Source: Wuchereria bancrofti (Eukaryota; Nematoda; Chromadorea; Rhabditida; Onchocercidae). Taken from it: a stretch of DNA of 64,000 nucleotides. A model generated the notes under the pieces. That model was given only the letters and a program-made list of their open reading frames with translations. It did not search any database and had not been told where the DNA came from. Location of the stretch: positions 13,518,946-13,582,945 of the forward strand of contig SSBO01000012.1 in the NCBI GenBank assembly GCA_005281725.1, given 5' to 3'. Positions 1 to 12,432 of the stretch are shown here, piece by piece (the stretch's first letter is position 1; each line of letters opens with the position of its first letter). The translations under genes and the position numbers were made by a program.

Positions 1-1919
1 AAACGGAATTGATAAATGCAATCAAGTAAATTTTATAAATTTAATCAATTATTAAAAGAATCAACTAGCTTTTAATCAATTAAAAGAATTAACAAATCAT
101 TGTGGATAATTCATTGGATTTTTAAACTTTGACAAGTTTTAATTTTTGGCAAAATTTTAATTTTATTATAAACTAAGTAAACTTTGAAACATATCAATCA
201 ATCAATTGCTGCAGCAAACGATATTATGATAAAACTGATGGACGAATTTTACCATTGAATTTCAACACTTCTCATCAGATTATCTTGAAGAAAACTCGAT
301 TTGGTGGTGGTTCTCGAATTGTTAAATTTTCAAAAAATGATAATGGATCAAGTACTCAGTTATTTCCAAAAGGAAAAATTTTATTCGTATATATTGGACC
401 TGGTTTATCCGGTAATGCAAGTATGCTTGTTATTATCATTTGATGACATTAGAATAATCCAAAATTTATTTATAGCATTAAATCTTTTCCAGTTCTCAGA
501 TCTATAGAAAATTTATGAATTTTTCTTATAAAATATTATAAAATTATTAAATTATTAAAAAAATTATTAAATTATAAAATTATTTTCTTTTGATTTCTCT
601 GAATGGTAATTAGAATAGCAATATGTGTTAATATGTTAATTTAAATTCATGAATTTTTTTTTTTTAAATTCATAAACACAAATTTAAATTAAAAATAATA
701 GCATCGATGTTGTCGCTGCAAATTTTTGTCTTTTAATACTAAAAAATATTCGTCTGTTTTACAATTAGCTGATAATTTAGTTAAAAAAAAATTACTAAAT
801 TTATAAATTAGTGTTTAAAATAAATGATTTATTTCTAAAATGAAACGAATTTCTTTTCTTTTTTTATTTTTAGAACCAACTGATGAAAGAATAACGATGA
901 AAGGACATTATGAAAGAAATAAGATATCTTCTCTGATAACACATCAAACATCTTCTTTATCACCACAACACGTAACCACGTCAAATCGTGTATATCCATT
1001 AATAAATAATAATCACACAGATATTAATAGAAATAATGGTACCACTCATTTACAGGTTAATTTTTTATTCTCTTAATTATTTGTAAATTTTTGCAATAAT
1101 GAAAAACAATCATAAAATAGTATTGGTGTATATTTAGAAAGAATATTTTACAGAATGCAATATGTCGATATCCGGAAAAACCTAAGCCACCATTAAAACC
1201 AAGATTACTTCCTCTTGTTGAAGCATTATACTCGTATGAAGCTCAAGATACTGATGAATTATCATTCCTTGTTGGTGATAAATTTGAACTTGTAAATAAA
1301 GGTTAGTTTTTGTTATTAAAATTAACTAATTTGAATCTATAATTAATTAATAACGAATTGGTAATAATAAATATATATTTATATGTAGAAATGATATGCT
1401 TCGATTGATAAGAATATACAATTTGATTTATTGAATAAAATTCATTAGAATTATATTGTTTTGAATGCAATTGTATATGCTTTTTATTAGCATAAGAGCA
1501 ATAAAAATATATCAAAATATGAAGAATTAGGATTCATAATTAAATCCTAGATATTATTTTATCTTAAATAACAACGTTACCTGAAAATTTGTCGTCTTTT
1601 TAGTGGGATAAAATTAATTGAAGTACTGATATGTTTCACTATGTTTTTTTCAAATTTTTAAATTAAAAAATTTCTTGACCTAATGTTTGTTTTTTTGCCC
1701 AAACTTTTAATCAGATTCTGTTAATACTAAACAAAGTTTTTCGGCAATTCGATTAAATTCATTTTAAAAATCTTTTAGTTTAGTTTACTATTGCTGCAAT
1801 TATTCTTTGGTGCTTAACCTATTGTTATGATTGAATTTTCAGATTCCTCTGGTTGGTGGCAGGGCAGAATGAAGAATCGAACAGGCCTCTTTCCAGGGAA
1901 TTACGTTAGGGAATTGTAG
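1..1919 (+). CDS. Class I long-tailed myosin, C-terminal tail (TH1 end, linker, SH3); 5' part outside window
   Basis: This is the last part of an actin-based motor of the myosin IE/IF class (C. elegans hum-1 type), which links membrane to the actin cortex. Exons read here are 1-25, 215-420, 874-1055, 1154-1301 and 1843-1919, giving 211 residues and TAG at 1917-1919; all junctions keep phase (GTAAAT, GTATGC, GTTAAT and GTTAGT donors). The first two exons encode the end of the TH1 lipid-binding tail (GGGSRIVKF, then KILFVYIGPGL). The third is a polar, low-complexity linker in place of the usual proline-rich TH2, ending in PEKPKPPLKPR. The last two encode a complete SH3 domain: ALYSYEAQDTDELSF, then SGWWQGR and GLFPGNYV, so the ligand-binding aromatic and proline residues are all present. 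Motor head, IQ motif and most of TH1 lie upstream of the window. An AATAAA at 2258-2263 is a plausible polyadenylation signal. The family call is strong; the orthologue name is inferred. Confidence 0.88.
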
Positions 1920-3247
1920 TGTTTTGAAATATTTAAATTTGTTTTAGCCTAATTTCTTTTGATTTTTTTTTTCTGTTGTTTGATTTCTTTGTTGTAAGGA
2001 TCCATTTCTTATGTAATCTCAGATACCACTGTGTCAAAAATTTCCAATTCCTTTACCTTTGGGGGGAAGTTTCCCTTGTTTTTTTCTTTCTGTGTAATTA
2101 AATTATAAATCAGATACTGATATTCCAGGAAGAAATATGGCTCGCATTTTTCAAAACAATTGAAAAATCAGACGGGAATAATTAAGTAAAATAATGATAA
2201 TAATAGGATAAATCTTGACCAAATTTCCTAACCATAAATTATTGTAATTTATGAAACAATAAAAATCTCCTAAGATTAAATCTAAGGTATTGCTTAAATC
2301 TAAGAACTAACTATTATTGTTTAGGTATATAAATGACAGAAAAAGTAATAATTGTATGTAACATATGATATGGTTGGCAATATACCATCATATAAATGTA
2401 CTGCATAGAGTTTGGTTTAACAATATTTTATTAGCGTAACGTAATTTCGCATTTCAAAACATTTCGAAATCTTTCAAATCTTTTAAAAGAAATATCAATT
2501 AAGACAAAACATTTCAGTTCATATATTAATCTGATGATTGGAAAGCAAATTCTTGACGACAGGGATCTTCTAGAAATCACGAAACTTCGAAAACAAGAAT
2601 TAATGCAATGATTTAATTTTACGTAAATATTATTTTCTACTTTAAAGAATTTCGACAGCTTTAATATAAAAAATAAAAAAAAAGATTGTTGGAATCAAAT
2701 TAGTCCGCTTCACACTGGGTAAAGATATCACAATTGTTTAAAAATGATTTGAAACAGAAATCAAATAAGAAAAACACCGAAATAATCTCCATCTGAACTT
2801 CATGACAGTTGTTAACAAACGTTGAATTTTGAATTTAACAAATACTAAAAAATCAATAACATAAATGTTGAAGATGTAATAAGGAACTTACTAGTACTGC
2901 CAGTAAAATAAAGATAATGGAAAGTAGAGCGGATGCTCGAAGATATATAGTTTAAAAAATATTATAGAACTTTTTTTCCAATTTCAATAATTTAAAATAC
3001 ATCAACTCCCGAAGGGAAAAATTTATAGGAAAAACAGGGGAGATAAATCACAATAAATAGCTGCTGCCATCCATACTTTCTGATGCATGGTTTATAAGTA
3101 AATCAAAACATACACTTGACTTAGTAGAACTCAGGCTGCACAATTCAGGTTAATATTGCCATAATTAATAACTAATTTAATTTTTGACCAAAAAAAAATA
3201 ACTTTGAGAGCAACGCAAAATAATTCTCACAATGACAAAATAAAACG
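1920..3247. other. Intergenic, convergent 3' ends of myosin and Ttd14-like gene
   Basis: AT-rich DNA between two convergent genes. It should contain both 3' UTRs. The only clear signal is AATAAA at 2258-2263 on the + strand, suitable for the myosin transcript. I see no coding sequence, RNA gene or repeat here. Confidence 0.6.
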
Positions 3248-6200
3248 TTAGCTTCTCTTGACTACCTTTAGATTGGCAATTGTATACATACTGTATGCCG
3301 GATCACCTGTCACTTCTTTTAAAATATTCATAAAGTCAGGTAACAATGGTTCACTGGTATCACCGACTAGGGCCGTCGTATATGTTTCCAGTAACATTAA
3401 CGGCTTCCCTTCACATGATGGTGGTAATGGTGAAGTATAAGTATCCAAATGATAGTACTATAAATTGCATAGAATTAGATCGGTACAGTTCTTTAAATAA
3501 AGTGAATGAACTTCTTAAAGAATAAATACTTCAAATAACAATTGCTTTTACTTAACATTCATCTAGAAAAAGTAGAGTGAGCAATACTACATTCAGCAAA
3601 CATCTCATTTCCAATAAAATAAACTTTTTAGCAGAGGTATGTGACTAAAATTACTTAATTCAATTAGCAATGCTTCTCTTTTGATCTTAAATATTCAATG
3701 TCGTACAGTAAAAGTCTTTACGCAAAACCATATTGCGTTTAATTTGAAAAAGAAATTGCAAAATTAAAACATAAAATTTGAACATGCCTGCTTGCCATAC
3801 ATGAAGCATCTCCGTTCCTTATTGATTGGTACTCTCGAACGATCTTCCATTTTAATATAATTCATATATTCTCGATAATTCAACTGCATACGAGTTTCCA
3901 CTGGTTCCGGACCTTCATAATGCCGGGTTGTTATAGCATATGTTGTCCGACCATGCTGACTTCGTGAACGTAACCGAACCTTAAAATGATTTATCATTAA
4001 CAACTTTCATTTTCATTTACCTTGAGAAAGCAAATGTTAAGCAAACCATACATTAATCAATACAAGAAATTGTCAAAATAAAGCCAGAAGATTAAAATAA
4101 AGAACTTCTTATCCGAATTTACAAAAACTATTGGAAAAGGTAAAGATCAAAAATCAAGGGGACTAGTACATTCCTTTCCGTTGGTTAATAACACTGAATA
4201 TGAAAAATAGTTCAATTATTTGGGATTAACTTCTGAAAAAAAAAAATTTCACTTGAACATTTTGGTCGTCGGTACACAAATAATTATGTCTTACAAGGAA
4301 CACTTCACAACGTGGTAAACGCTTCTTATCAAACGATGCAACAAGCCATTTCCTTTTTCTGCTAGGAAAATTTGTTTGCATTAGATGTTGCAGATCATCA
4401 AATTTTCGATATATATTAAATGGTAATAAATGAAGAAGTTATATTATCTATACAAAATTTCACTTTCCAAAATAGGGCCATGGTATTAATCAGTTCAATC
4501 TAACCACCATCTCAAATTTCAATCACCACATCATAAATTTTTAACCTTAAACGAGAAATGAAAAATTACCTGCTATTGAAGGCTAATCGATCTTCAGTAG
4601 GAAGACCCATTCGACTACACAAGGCAGCAATTAGTTTCAGCAATTTGTCATCAAATGATTTGCACCCAACATTCTCGATTACATCAACGCGCGGATGTCC
4701 AAGCCAAGCCTATGTAAAAATGATCATTGAAATAAGTTTAGCTCACAACTTCAATTATAATATCAATTTACAAATTTCGATGACTGGTGGTTCAAGTACC
4801 AGTGATTTAATCACAACATGAAAATGCTAAAATGATTCCACTCTCATTTTCAAAATATCCTCCACATTTTGTCATATGAAAACATACAACTGAAGATGTT
4901 GAAATGCCATACAATTTCACAGCTACCCTTATTCTCGTACAGTGGAAAATAAAATTGAAAATAACAAAAGGGAATCAAGAGACGGAAACTTATAAGGGAG
5001 CTTCATCCTCAAAGATAGGAAAGTAAGACACAAATTAAATAACGATCCAAATAAACAAAAGAAATATGTGAAAATTTTCAATAATTATTTTAATGTTATA
5101 GAAATTTTTCAAAGGCTTACATAAATTGGAAAAAAATATATCAAGATTCAACCAAAAAAAAAGTTTGTTACATCTCGGGTACGTCGGTCATGTTCTATAG
5201 CTTCTTGAATAGTTTCTGTTCTTACATTACTATTTGCTAAAGTATAGTATTCTTCAGCACCATCTGCTGCTGTCGTCATATGTAGAATCTGTAAACAAAT
5301 ATTTTCGGTTGTTAAAACCAAAAAAAAAGTGGTTAGCGTGACAATAACCATGCACCAGCACTTAAACCAATGGTTGAATTGTCAAAATGAAACACTTCGA
5401 AAGACAGTCTTGGACGTCCGTTGATATTTAAAAATTTGAATTGCAGAAGTTGGCCTCAAAGTAACATTCCAAACGCTACTATTTCTTGGGCATTCATAAG
5501 CAAAATCTATTTTCCTCGTTATAAATGAATTAGATTCCAAGGATTAAGCACAGATTTTATTACAGGAAGAAAAGATGTTCCAATATATTTTATAACACCA
5601 ACATAGTTAATAGGAATAGATATCTAAGAAATGAAGACTGAATTATATTGCTTTAAAATCACAATTCAAACGTTCAAATAATATTTCGAGAACTTACTTG
5701 GTCATACCTCTCTTCCCGTAGGCTGAACTGATCCAAATTTGTTTCCTTTAGCATTTCATTCCAAGATTTCTTATCGATGTACGCTGCCGGATCCATAGCT
5801 CCACGATCACATATGATTAAAATACGTTCAGCATTTGATACATCGGCTTGATTGAAGAAAACCTGCCAATTTTTTCAATCAACACTACAGAAATTAATTA
5901 GAAACAAAATTTTGTATATTTAATCAATATATCAAAATGCTAATTCTTTGTGTACCAAACTTTTTTTTTTGAATGATCTATAGATCCAGTTAATCGTAAA
6001 GATCAATTATGCATGTCGATCAATAGCATCCCCAGTCTATTCAGTGAATGAAAAATGACCCTACTTATAACCTGAAATGTGATATTATCCTCTTTAATAA
6101 ATGTAGCGCATATGTGTTTCAATGTATCGTGGAACTTTTTTGCCCCATAACAATATGCTAGGTTAGTATTTTATATTAAACCTGGTTTTTTTATATTTTT

Positions 6201-6806
6201 TATATAGTGATTTATATAACAACTAGTACAAAAGAGGAAAAATAAAAACAAAAATAAATATTCTAGTGACAAAGAAACATAAATTATTATTACCGCCTCA
6301 ATTCTCAGCAAAGCTAATAACATATCTTTCTGAAATCTATAGCATTGTTCTTTTGATAACTCGGCAAATTTCACACCACCACCAAGCAATATATTAGCTG
6401 TTTCCGGTACAGTATATACCTTCCATCCAATTTCCTCGAAAAATGTTCGAAGACGTTCCTAAAAGGAATAGCACAATAACAGTTAAGAAACAATTTTTAA
6501 GTGATTGCATTACTAATGGAAAGAATAGAATGAAGAAGTTCCACTTATAAAGTATCAAGTGGACAAGAAATTCAAAGGATTCAAAGAAACAAATAGTTAG
6601 GAAGCAAAAATAAATTGCATATATAGCAAATTGTTCTCTTTCATTTCCAAATAATTAATAATCTTATGTCTTTTAAGCCATAAAAATAGTTGTAAAGGAG
6701 AAATTAAATTTCTCACTTGTCCCGTAGTTTTTCCACCGCATGGACCACCTGTAAGGACAATTTTATAAATGCGACGTCTGCCATAAATTGGATTCTGTTC
6801 AACCAT
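3248..6806 (-). CDS. TRPL-translocation-defect-14-like P-loop NTPase (AAA_28 plus CYTH-like C-terminus)
   Basis: Eight exons on the minus strand: 6806-6717, 6458-6294, 5862-5698, 5288-5172, 4709-4570, 4361-4253, 3979-3788 and 3457-3248, giving 395 residues. The N-terminal half is a P-loop nucleotide-binding domain: Walker A GGPCGGKTT at residues 20-28, and LIICDRG near residues 100-106 as the Walker B strand. The C-terminal half (CEVFLVRHNYL, RTTYAITTRHYEG, LLLETYT-like strand) resembles the CYTH-like half of Drosophila Ttd14. Ttd14 binds GTP and phosphoinositide and is needed for light-dependent trafficking of the TRPL channel; in a worm a role in membrane traffic is only inference. Start: ATG at 6806, 42 bases after an AG acceptor (about 6849), with no earlier in-frame coding. 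All junctions are phase-consistent. Intron 7 uses a GC donor (GCATGT at 3787-3782). The family assignment is firm; the cellular role is not shown by the sequence. Confidence 0.82.
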
Positions 6807-9800
6807 TTGAAATTTCTTGTTTCGAAATATGCAAACTGCTGATAATATCTGAATTAATCGATGCTAAATGAGCGAACGAATTACAACAAATGTCAAATGA
6901 ATTGCGATTTAATCATCAACTAGCTAAAACAAATTGAAAACGAAACTGACAAATGCTTCAAAATCGAAATTAACCAAATCACAACGTATACAGACTAAAT
7001 AAAATTGATAAAATAAATCCAACAATTGATAAGCTTTTAAAGATTAAAACTGCTACTTATATATACATATATATTAATTACCCTCTGACATAAGCATGTA
7101 CTCACGCCATTATATTCGATGAAGCAATATGTGTTGTATGACCGCAACTATCGTTGTACGATCATCGCGGAATTTTCTTAGAACTAATGCTGCCTTATTG
7201 GTGAAATCCTTTGATCATTCCGACAAAATATGGAAAGGCAACTTTTTTCTCTTTTTTTTTGTAATACGAGCAAAACACCCCTAACAATGTGGCAGAAAGT
7301 TTGAATGAAAATAAATCTGTTTTAACCTTCGTATGCACGAATTTTACAAGCTTTCACTTTTTGGGAAATATCAGGATGGGAAGAGTATTTACGTCAAGGG
7401 TTAGAGGTTATAGTTCGTGAAGCACATAAAATTAGGAGAAAGGAAAGAGCAAAAATGTAATGTGAATGTCAGTTACTTTTTTTTTATCAGATTGACTTGA
7501 GAAATTAGTTTCAATTTGAATGAAACTTTTTTGAGGTTAATTAATTTTGATTTTGGTAATTTCTAAATTTAAACGAAATTTTTTCAGGAAATTTGGGGAG
7601 TTTTTCTAAGTTTTTTTCTCTCTGTTGAGTTTGTGTTTTTCCACGAAAAAAAACGATTAAATAAATTATCGAATATTCATATCGGTTGAAGATACGGAAT
7701 GAATTAGGCGGATTAGTCTGAAATTGAAAAATTAATCAGAAATCAAAAAAGTGAAGAATTCAAAGAAAATTTTAGACATGGACTTATATGAAAAAAATTG
7801 TCGACTTCTTTACGTAACTTAAAGTTTGAATTTTAATTTCAATTTCTAAGTCTAATTTTTAGAATTGAAATTCTTTAAGTTTAAAAACATAATTTCACAA
7901 ATAAAAAAATCAATGGAAAGTAGAACTTATAAATGAAGAGATAATGAAATGATTTTAAGTAAAATATGATACAAAATAATTGTGTAAGGAAATGAAGAAA
8001 TATGTGAAGTGTTTTTACAATACTTTTTTTATGAGAAATTTCAAATACATATGTTATTGAATGAATAATCTTTGTTTTCATAATTATTTATTTCATAAAT
8101 TGCATACATTTAAAAAGGATAAATTTTGTTCTTTGAGCTGTTTACACTATTATTATATGAATTCCTCATTTGTTTAAATGGCTTCTCAACAAACAGTGCC
8201 ATTTAATCATTTTTCACTTTTTTATAAAATTTTACAATCAATGTTTGATGTTTGCAAAATGCATTTTTAGTATGCAAATTTTTCTAATCATTTTTTATTT
8301 AAATATTTGCAACACTTTACACAGAAAATAATCATATATTTATAAATGCGCAAGAAATATAAGCACAAATATTTGTAAAGGAGTGAATGTCTCGTTTTTT
8401 TTCAGTAGTACTGTTATAGTTATTGGTATAGTTATCACTATAGTTATACATGGTTAATCGTACATACTGGGCATTAATAATGAATTAAAAAAAAGAAAAA
8501 ACAATTTAGAGAAAAAAGAGGAGAAGAAAAAACTATTTGAGAAAGATTCTTGCTATTACAGTAAATTTTACCATTTAAAATAAAATTTTATAAATAATTC
8601 AAAATTTAAAACGAAATTACCGTAACATAGAAAACTGGAAATAAAAGAAAGCACAGAACAGCCTAGTGTTAGTTCTATTTTTTTTTTAGATCAAAAATAC
8701 TCACAATTTTTTTAAGTGTCCCTTCACGTTTAGCTTTTCTTTTCTTGGAAGTTTTGTTATTGTTTAGTTCTTGTGGTCTTATATTACCTTTTTCACTTTT
8801 TTATTTTGTTTTTTGTTGCTATTAATTATCTATGATAAATTATGGATGACAAATAAGTTTTGAAAAGATATAAAATGCATAAATAAAATGGGATGGAATC
8901 ATTAGTCAGGAATAAAATTACAATTAGTAGCACAAGATGCTAAACACTCAATGTGATGTATTTCTATGGCAGGTATATCAATTAAAAATAGCAAGTGCTA
9001 TTTGAAAAGGTAAGGGTTGAACAAATATACTCCACTAAAGATCATATAAGTAGCATGAAGTGATACTGAAATGAAATTATAATAAATTTTACAAATGATA
9101 ATTGGTTTCCTGCAACAATAAAAGTTTTAGTAAATAATTATCAATTAATCGATTAATTAAATGAGCAAATAAGTAAGTGAATAAATAAGTATATATACAT
9201 TTGTTTATTTTATTTATTTACATTTACATTTGTATTTATATTATTTTTAATTAGTCAAAGCTTAATGGGAGTGAAGGAAGTTAGGACAGGATGACTTGAG
9301 TTAGAGTGAAATTCAAGTAAGTTGAATGAATAATATATTTAATTTGCAGAAGATGAAATGAAAATAAAATGAACATATTTCAAATATAAAAATATTAAAT
9401 AAAAAGAACACAGATTCTTTTGACGATTGAAATTGATTAATTTGTTTGGAAATGCAGCGGTTCGTTTCGAATTTTTTGAAATGCAATTGAAGAGGAACTA
9501 AAATTGCAGTTTGAATTTCATATATTTCAGTCAAATGCAATTGAATTATGATTTAAGAGGAAAAAAAATTGGAGATAAAATCGATCATATTGGAAAGAAG
9601 CAGGGAAGCAAAATTAAAACAATCAGATGAAGTTAATAAATAGAATTAAATTAAAATGAAATGATATGGATATAAGCTAAAAGTTATTTGCTTACTTAAT
9701 TAATTAGCTATTTGTTTGTTTTTTGATTATTTATTCATTTAATTAGTCAATTTATTTATTTACTCAATTAATTTACTTCTTTACTTCGTCATTCATTCAT

Positions 9801-12432
9801 TTATTTATTTTCGATAAACTGCCTAATATTGCATACAAATCAAAATATAATCTGAATAAAAATGAATAAAAGAAAAAAAAAAAACGAAATGATGAGAGAA
9901 AAGAAATGAATGAATCGGTTTAAGTGCTTGTGCTAGAATTTCTGTTCCTGCTAAATGTCTTTCATCATCCGTCTTATGTTTTTGTCCTCTCTCTCTCTTC
10001 TTGAAGTATATTTAGAACAAAGAGAAAATGCATCAAAGAAAAGAAACATTGTTAACTGTTTATCATTATTCAGTTTATCCTATCCGTTTATTTTTATTTA
10101 TATTTATTTTCATATATATTTCTTCTATTTATCTATTGATTGGATTTTTGTTTGTTTTGCAAATGCAGCAATTTACTTTAATTGCGTTTAAGATGCAACT
10201 GAAATGATGTTAAAATTGTAGTTTGAAACTCGGAAGATAAAGAAAAATCATTTATTTTTTCATTTATTTTCATAAATTAGCTAATATTACCTGCAAATAA
10301 AAAGTAATCGGAATTAATAAATTTTCTATATTTTTTGTATATTTAAGTAATTTCTATAATTTTTTAATTATATAACACTTATATATGTTTATATGATGAT
10401 ATATCATTATATATATTTATTATAGTAGCAGATAAATATTATTATAGTATCAAACTAATAACTAATATATTGTAATCATCAACTGGTATGATATAATGAT
10501 ATTTTTAATCATAAAATTAGTTCGATACATATGAAAAAAGAAAATACTTCGCTTATAATTGCTAATTGATAAAGTGAAATACATTACATGAATTTCAGCA
10601 ATATTTCATTCCAATTTGCTAAAACATAATCTTGATAATGTATATACTTAAATCATGATGAATTAATTTTATAAGATCTAACGAGTCATTATCATTAATT
10701 ATTTACCTTAGCAAATGTAAATAATTTATTGACTTTTATGGTGGCTTAGCAACGATGGATGTGACAATAACTTATGGACAAATTTCTTTCCGATTTAAAG
10801 TAATAAATTCAACTGCTTTTTTGAAGCGCACTTTTTTTTCTTTGGGGGAGCGGGGTTTGAGAAAATATCTAGTTTTCGAAAATTCATCTTATTAAATCAA
10901 AAAGTTATATTTGTAAATTTCAGACTTGAATTCAAAAATTTATATTATTCAAGCAAAAAGATAGTGAACAAACATTACACCAAAGATAAACGCTTACACT
11001 TAATGCTACGACTTTTTGTTAAAGATTTTCAGTAATTCTGAAACAAGAATTCAACTCAATGTTATTGCTTGAGAGTTTATTGAAATATGTGTCGGAAAAA
11101 TCCAAATAAATTTATTTTATATTCAAATCAGGAATCTGTAAACTTAAAATCATTTTGTTCGAAAATTCCTTGAACAAATACAAAAACTATTTCAAATTTA
11201 TATGTTAAATGAAAAATCATTTACCTTCAATTGTAACTAAGCTTATACAGGAATTGTCTAGAAAATTTGTTAACAAAGAATATATATGCTTAATAAATTT
11301 TCAATTACTCTCAATTTTATTGTTAAGATCCAGTTGCTAATAGACTATGAGCTCTTCTTCCAAATTTTCTTATAAACCAAATATACTTGCAATATCGAAA
11401 TACTATAATCTCTAATCTTCTAAACTTAAAATGTTGTATGAACAATAAACAAATGTTATAAACCAACTCCTATTATATAAAGATCATTTAATAGTGATAG
11501 CTCTTTACTCACTGCAATCATGTGCCTTGTTATAAGTCAGTGTCTATTTTAAAATCACTATTTGTGTTAACTTTTAGATACTGCAAGGTTTGATTCGATT
11601 CATTTCAGCACTGAAACACTTAATTTTACATTCAACAAACGATAATCCAACAACAGCAATAGAGACTATAATCTCCAACCTTCTAAACTTAAAATAACAG
11701 TGGTAGAGCGGAAATACGACAACTTAACGAACATTTAAATGGACTGTTGATATTTATTTTCTATTCACTTTGTTTCTTTCGTATAGGTGTGATATTGTAT
11801 GAATATCGTAAAGGAACAATAAAACTGTTGACAACAATATGGTTATGATCTGCTACTGATTCTAATCAATAATGTTAATACTTTAGATGCTTCAGTGCAG
11901 AGTAATTCATACCAAACTGCTTCGAACATCTTTGACAATATTACCATATAACATAGTGAATTGGTATTTCATCAATAGAAAAATGAATTCTGTTTGTAAG
12001 CGAACATCTTTTAGAGTAAAGCAGCAGGTAAGCATATATTCAGGTGGTAGAAGAACCTATGTATCATTTAACTTGTATGTAGTGTACCTCAATAGAGAAT
12101 GCAGAATTGAAAAACAGAATTATTACTGAGTTTTTTTGTTCAAAAAACAGTTAGAAACCATATATTTCATTTCATATATCACAGAAAACAATGTAACTGA
12201 AGAGTAAAGCTCGATAAATAAGGAAAACTATGGAACATAAGACTGCAAAGTCTTGGAATGGAAGACGAACCCAGAAATATTAACTGCATATCAACAGGTA
12301 TTTTATGTTTACGGTTCCAAGATAAGAACCATCTCTCTTAAACAGTAATAAGGAATTTGCAAACTAGCTGTACAAGAATACCTCACCTTTTTCTTGTGAA
12401 TCGCCACAGCATCTGAATTTCTTTCACTCTAG
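6807..12432. other. 5.6-kb AT-rich intergenic region upstream of Ttd14-like gene
   Basis: No recognisable gene. It would contain the Ttd14-like promoter (just above 6807) and the 3' end of cyclin C (just below 12433). It holds degenerate ATTT/ATTC tetranucleotide tracts (about 9180-9240 and 9710-9810). It also has two diverged copies of a module: an AATGCAGC...TTGCAGTTTGAA stretch at about 9450-9540 and again at about 10160-10240. A short TATAGTTAT repeat lies at about 8410-8450. A small reading frame at 11887-12126 is treated separately. Confidence 0.55.
11887..12028 (+). other. Possible orphan exon, unrecognised
   Basis: An open frame begins with ATG at 11887, directly after ACTTTAG (a usable acceptor), and reaches a CAG|GTAAGC donor at 12028/12029. 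That makes a 142-nt, 47-codon exon-like unit. The reading frame itself continues to TGA at 12127. The translation resembles nothing I recognise, and no partner exon is evident nearby. It could be a first coding exon of an unknown + strand gene or chance in AT-rich DNA. Confidence 0.15.
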
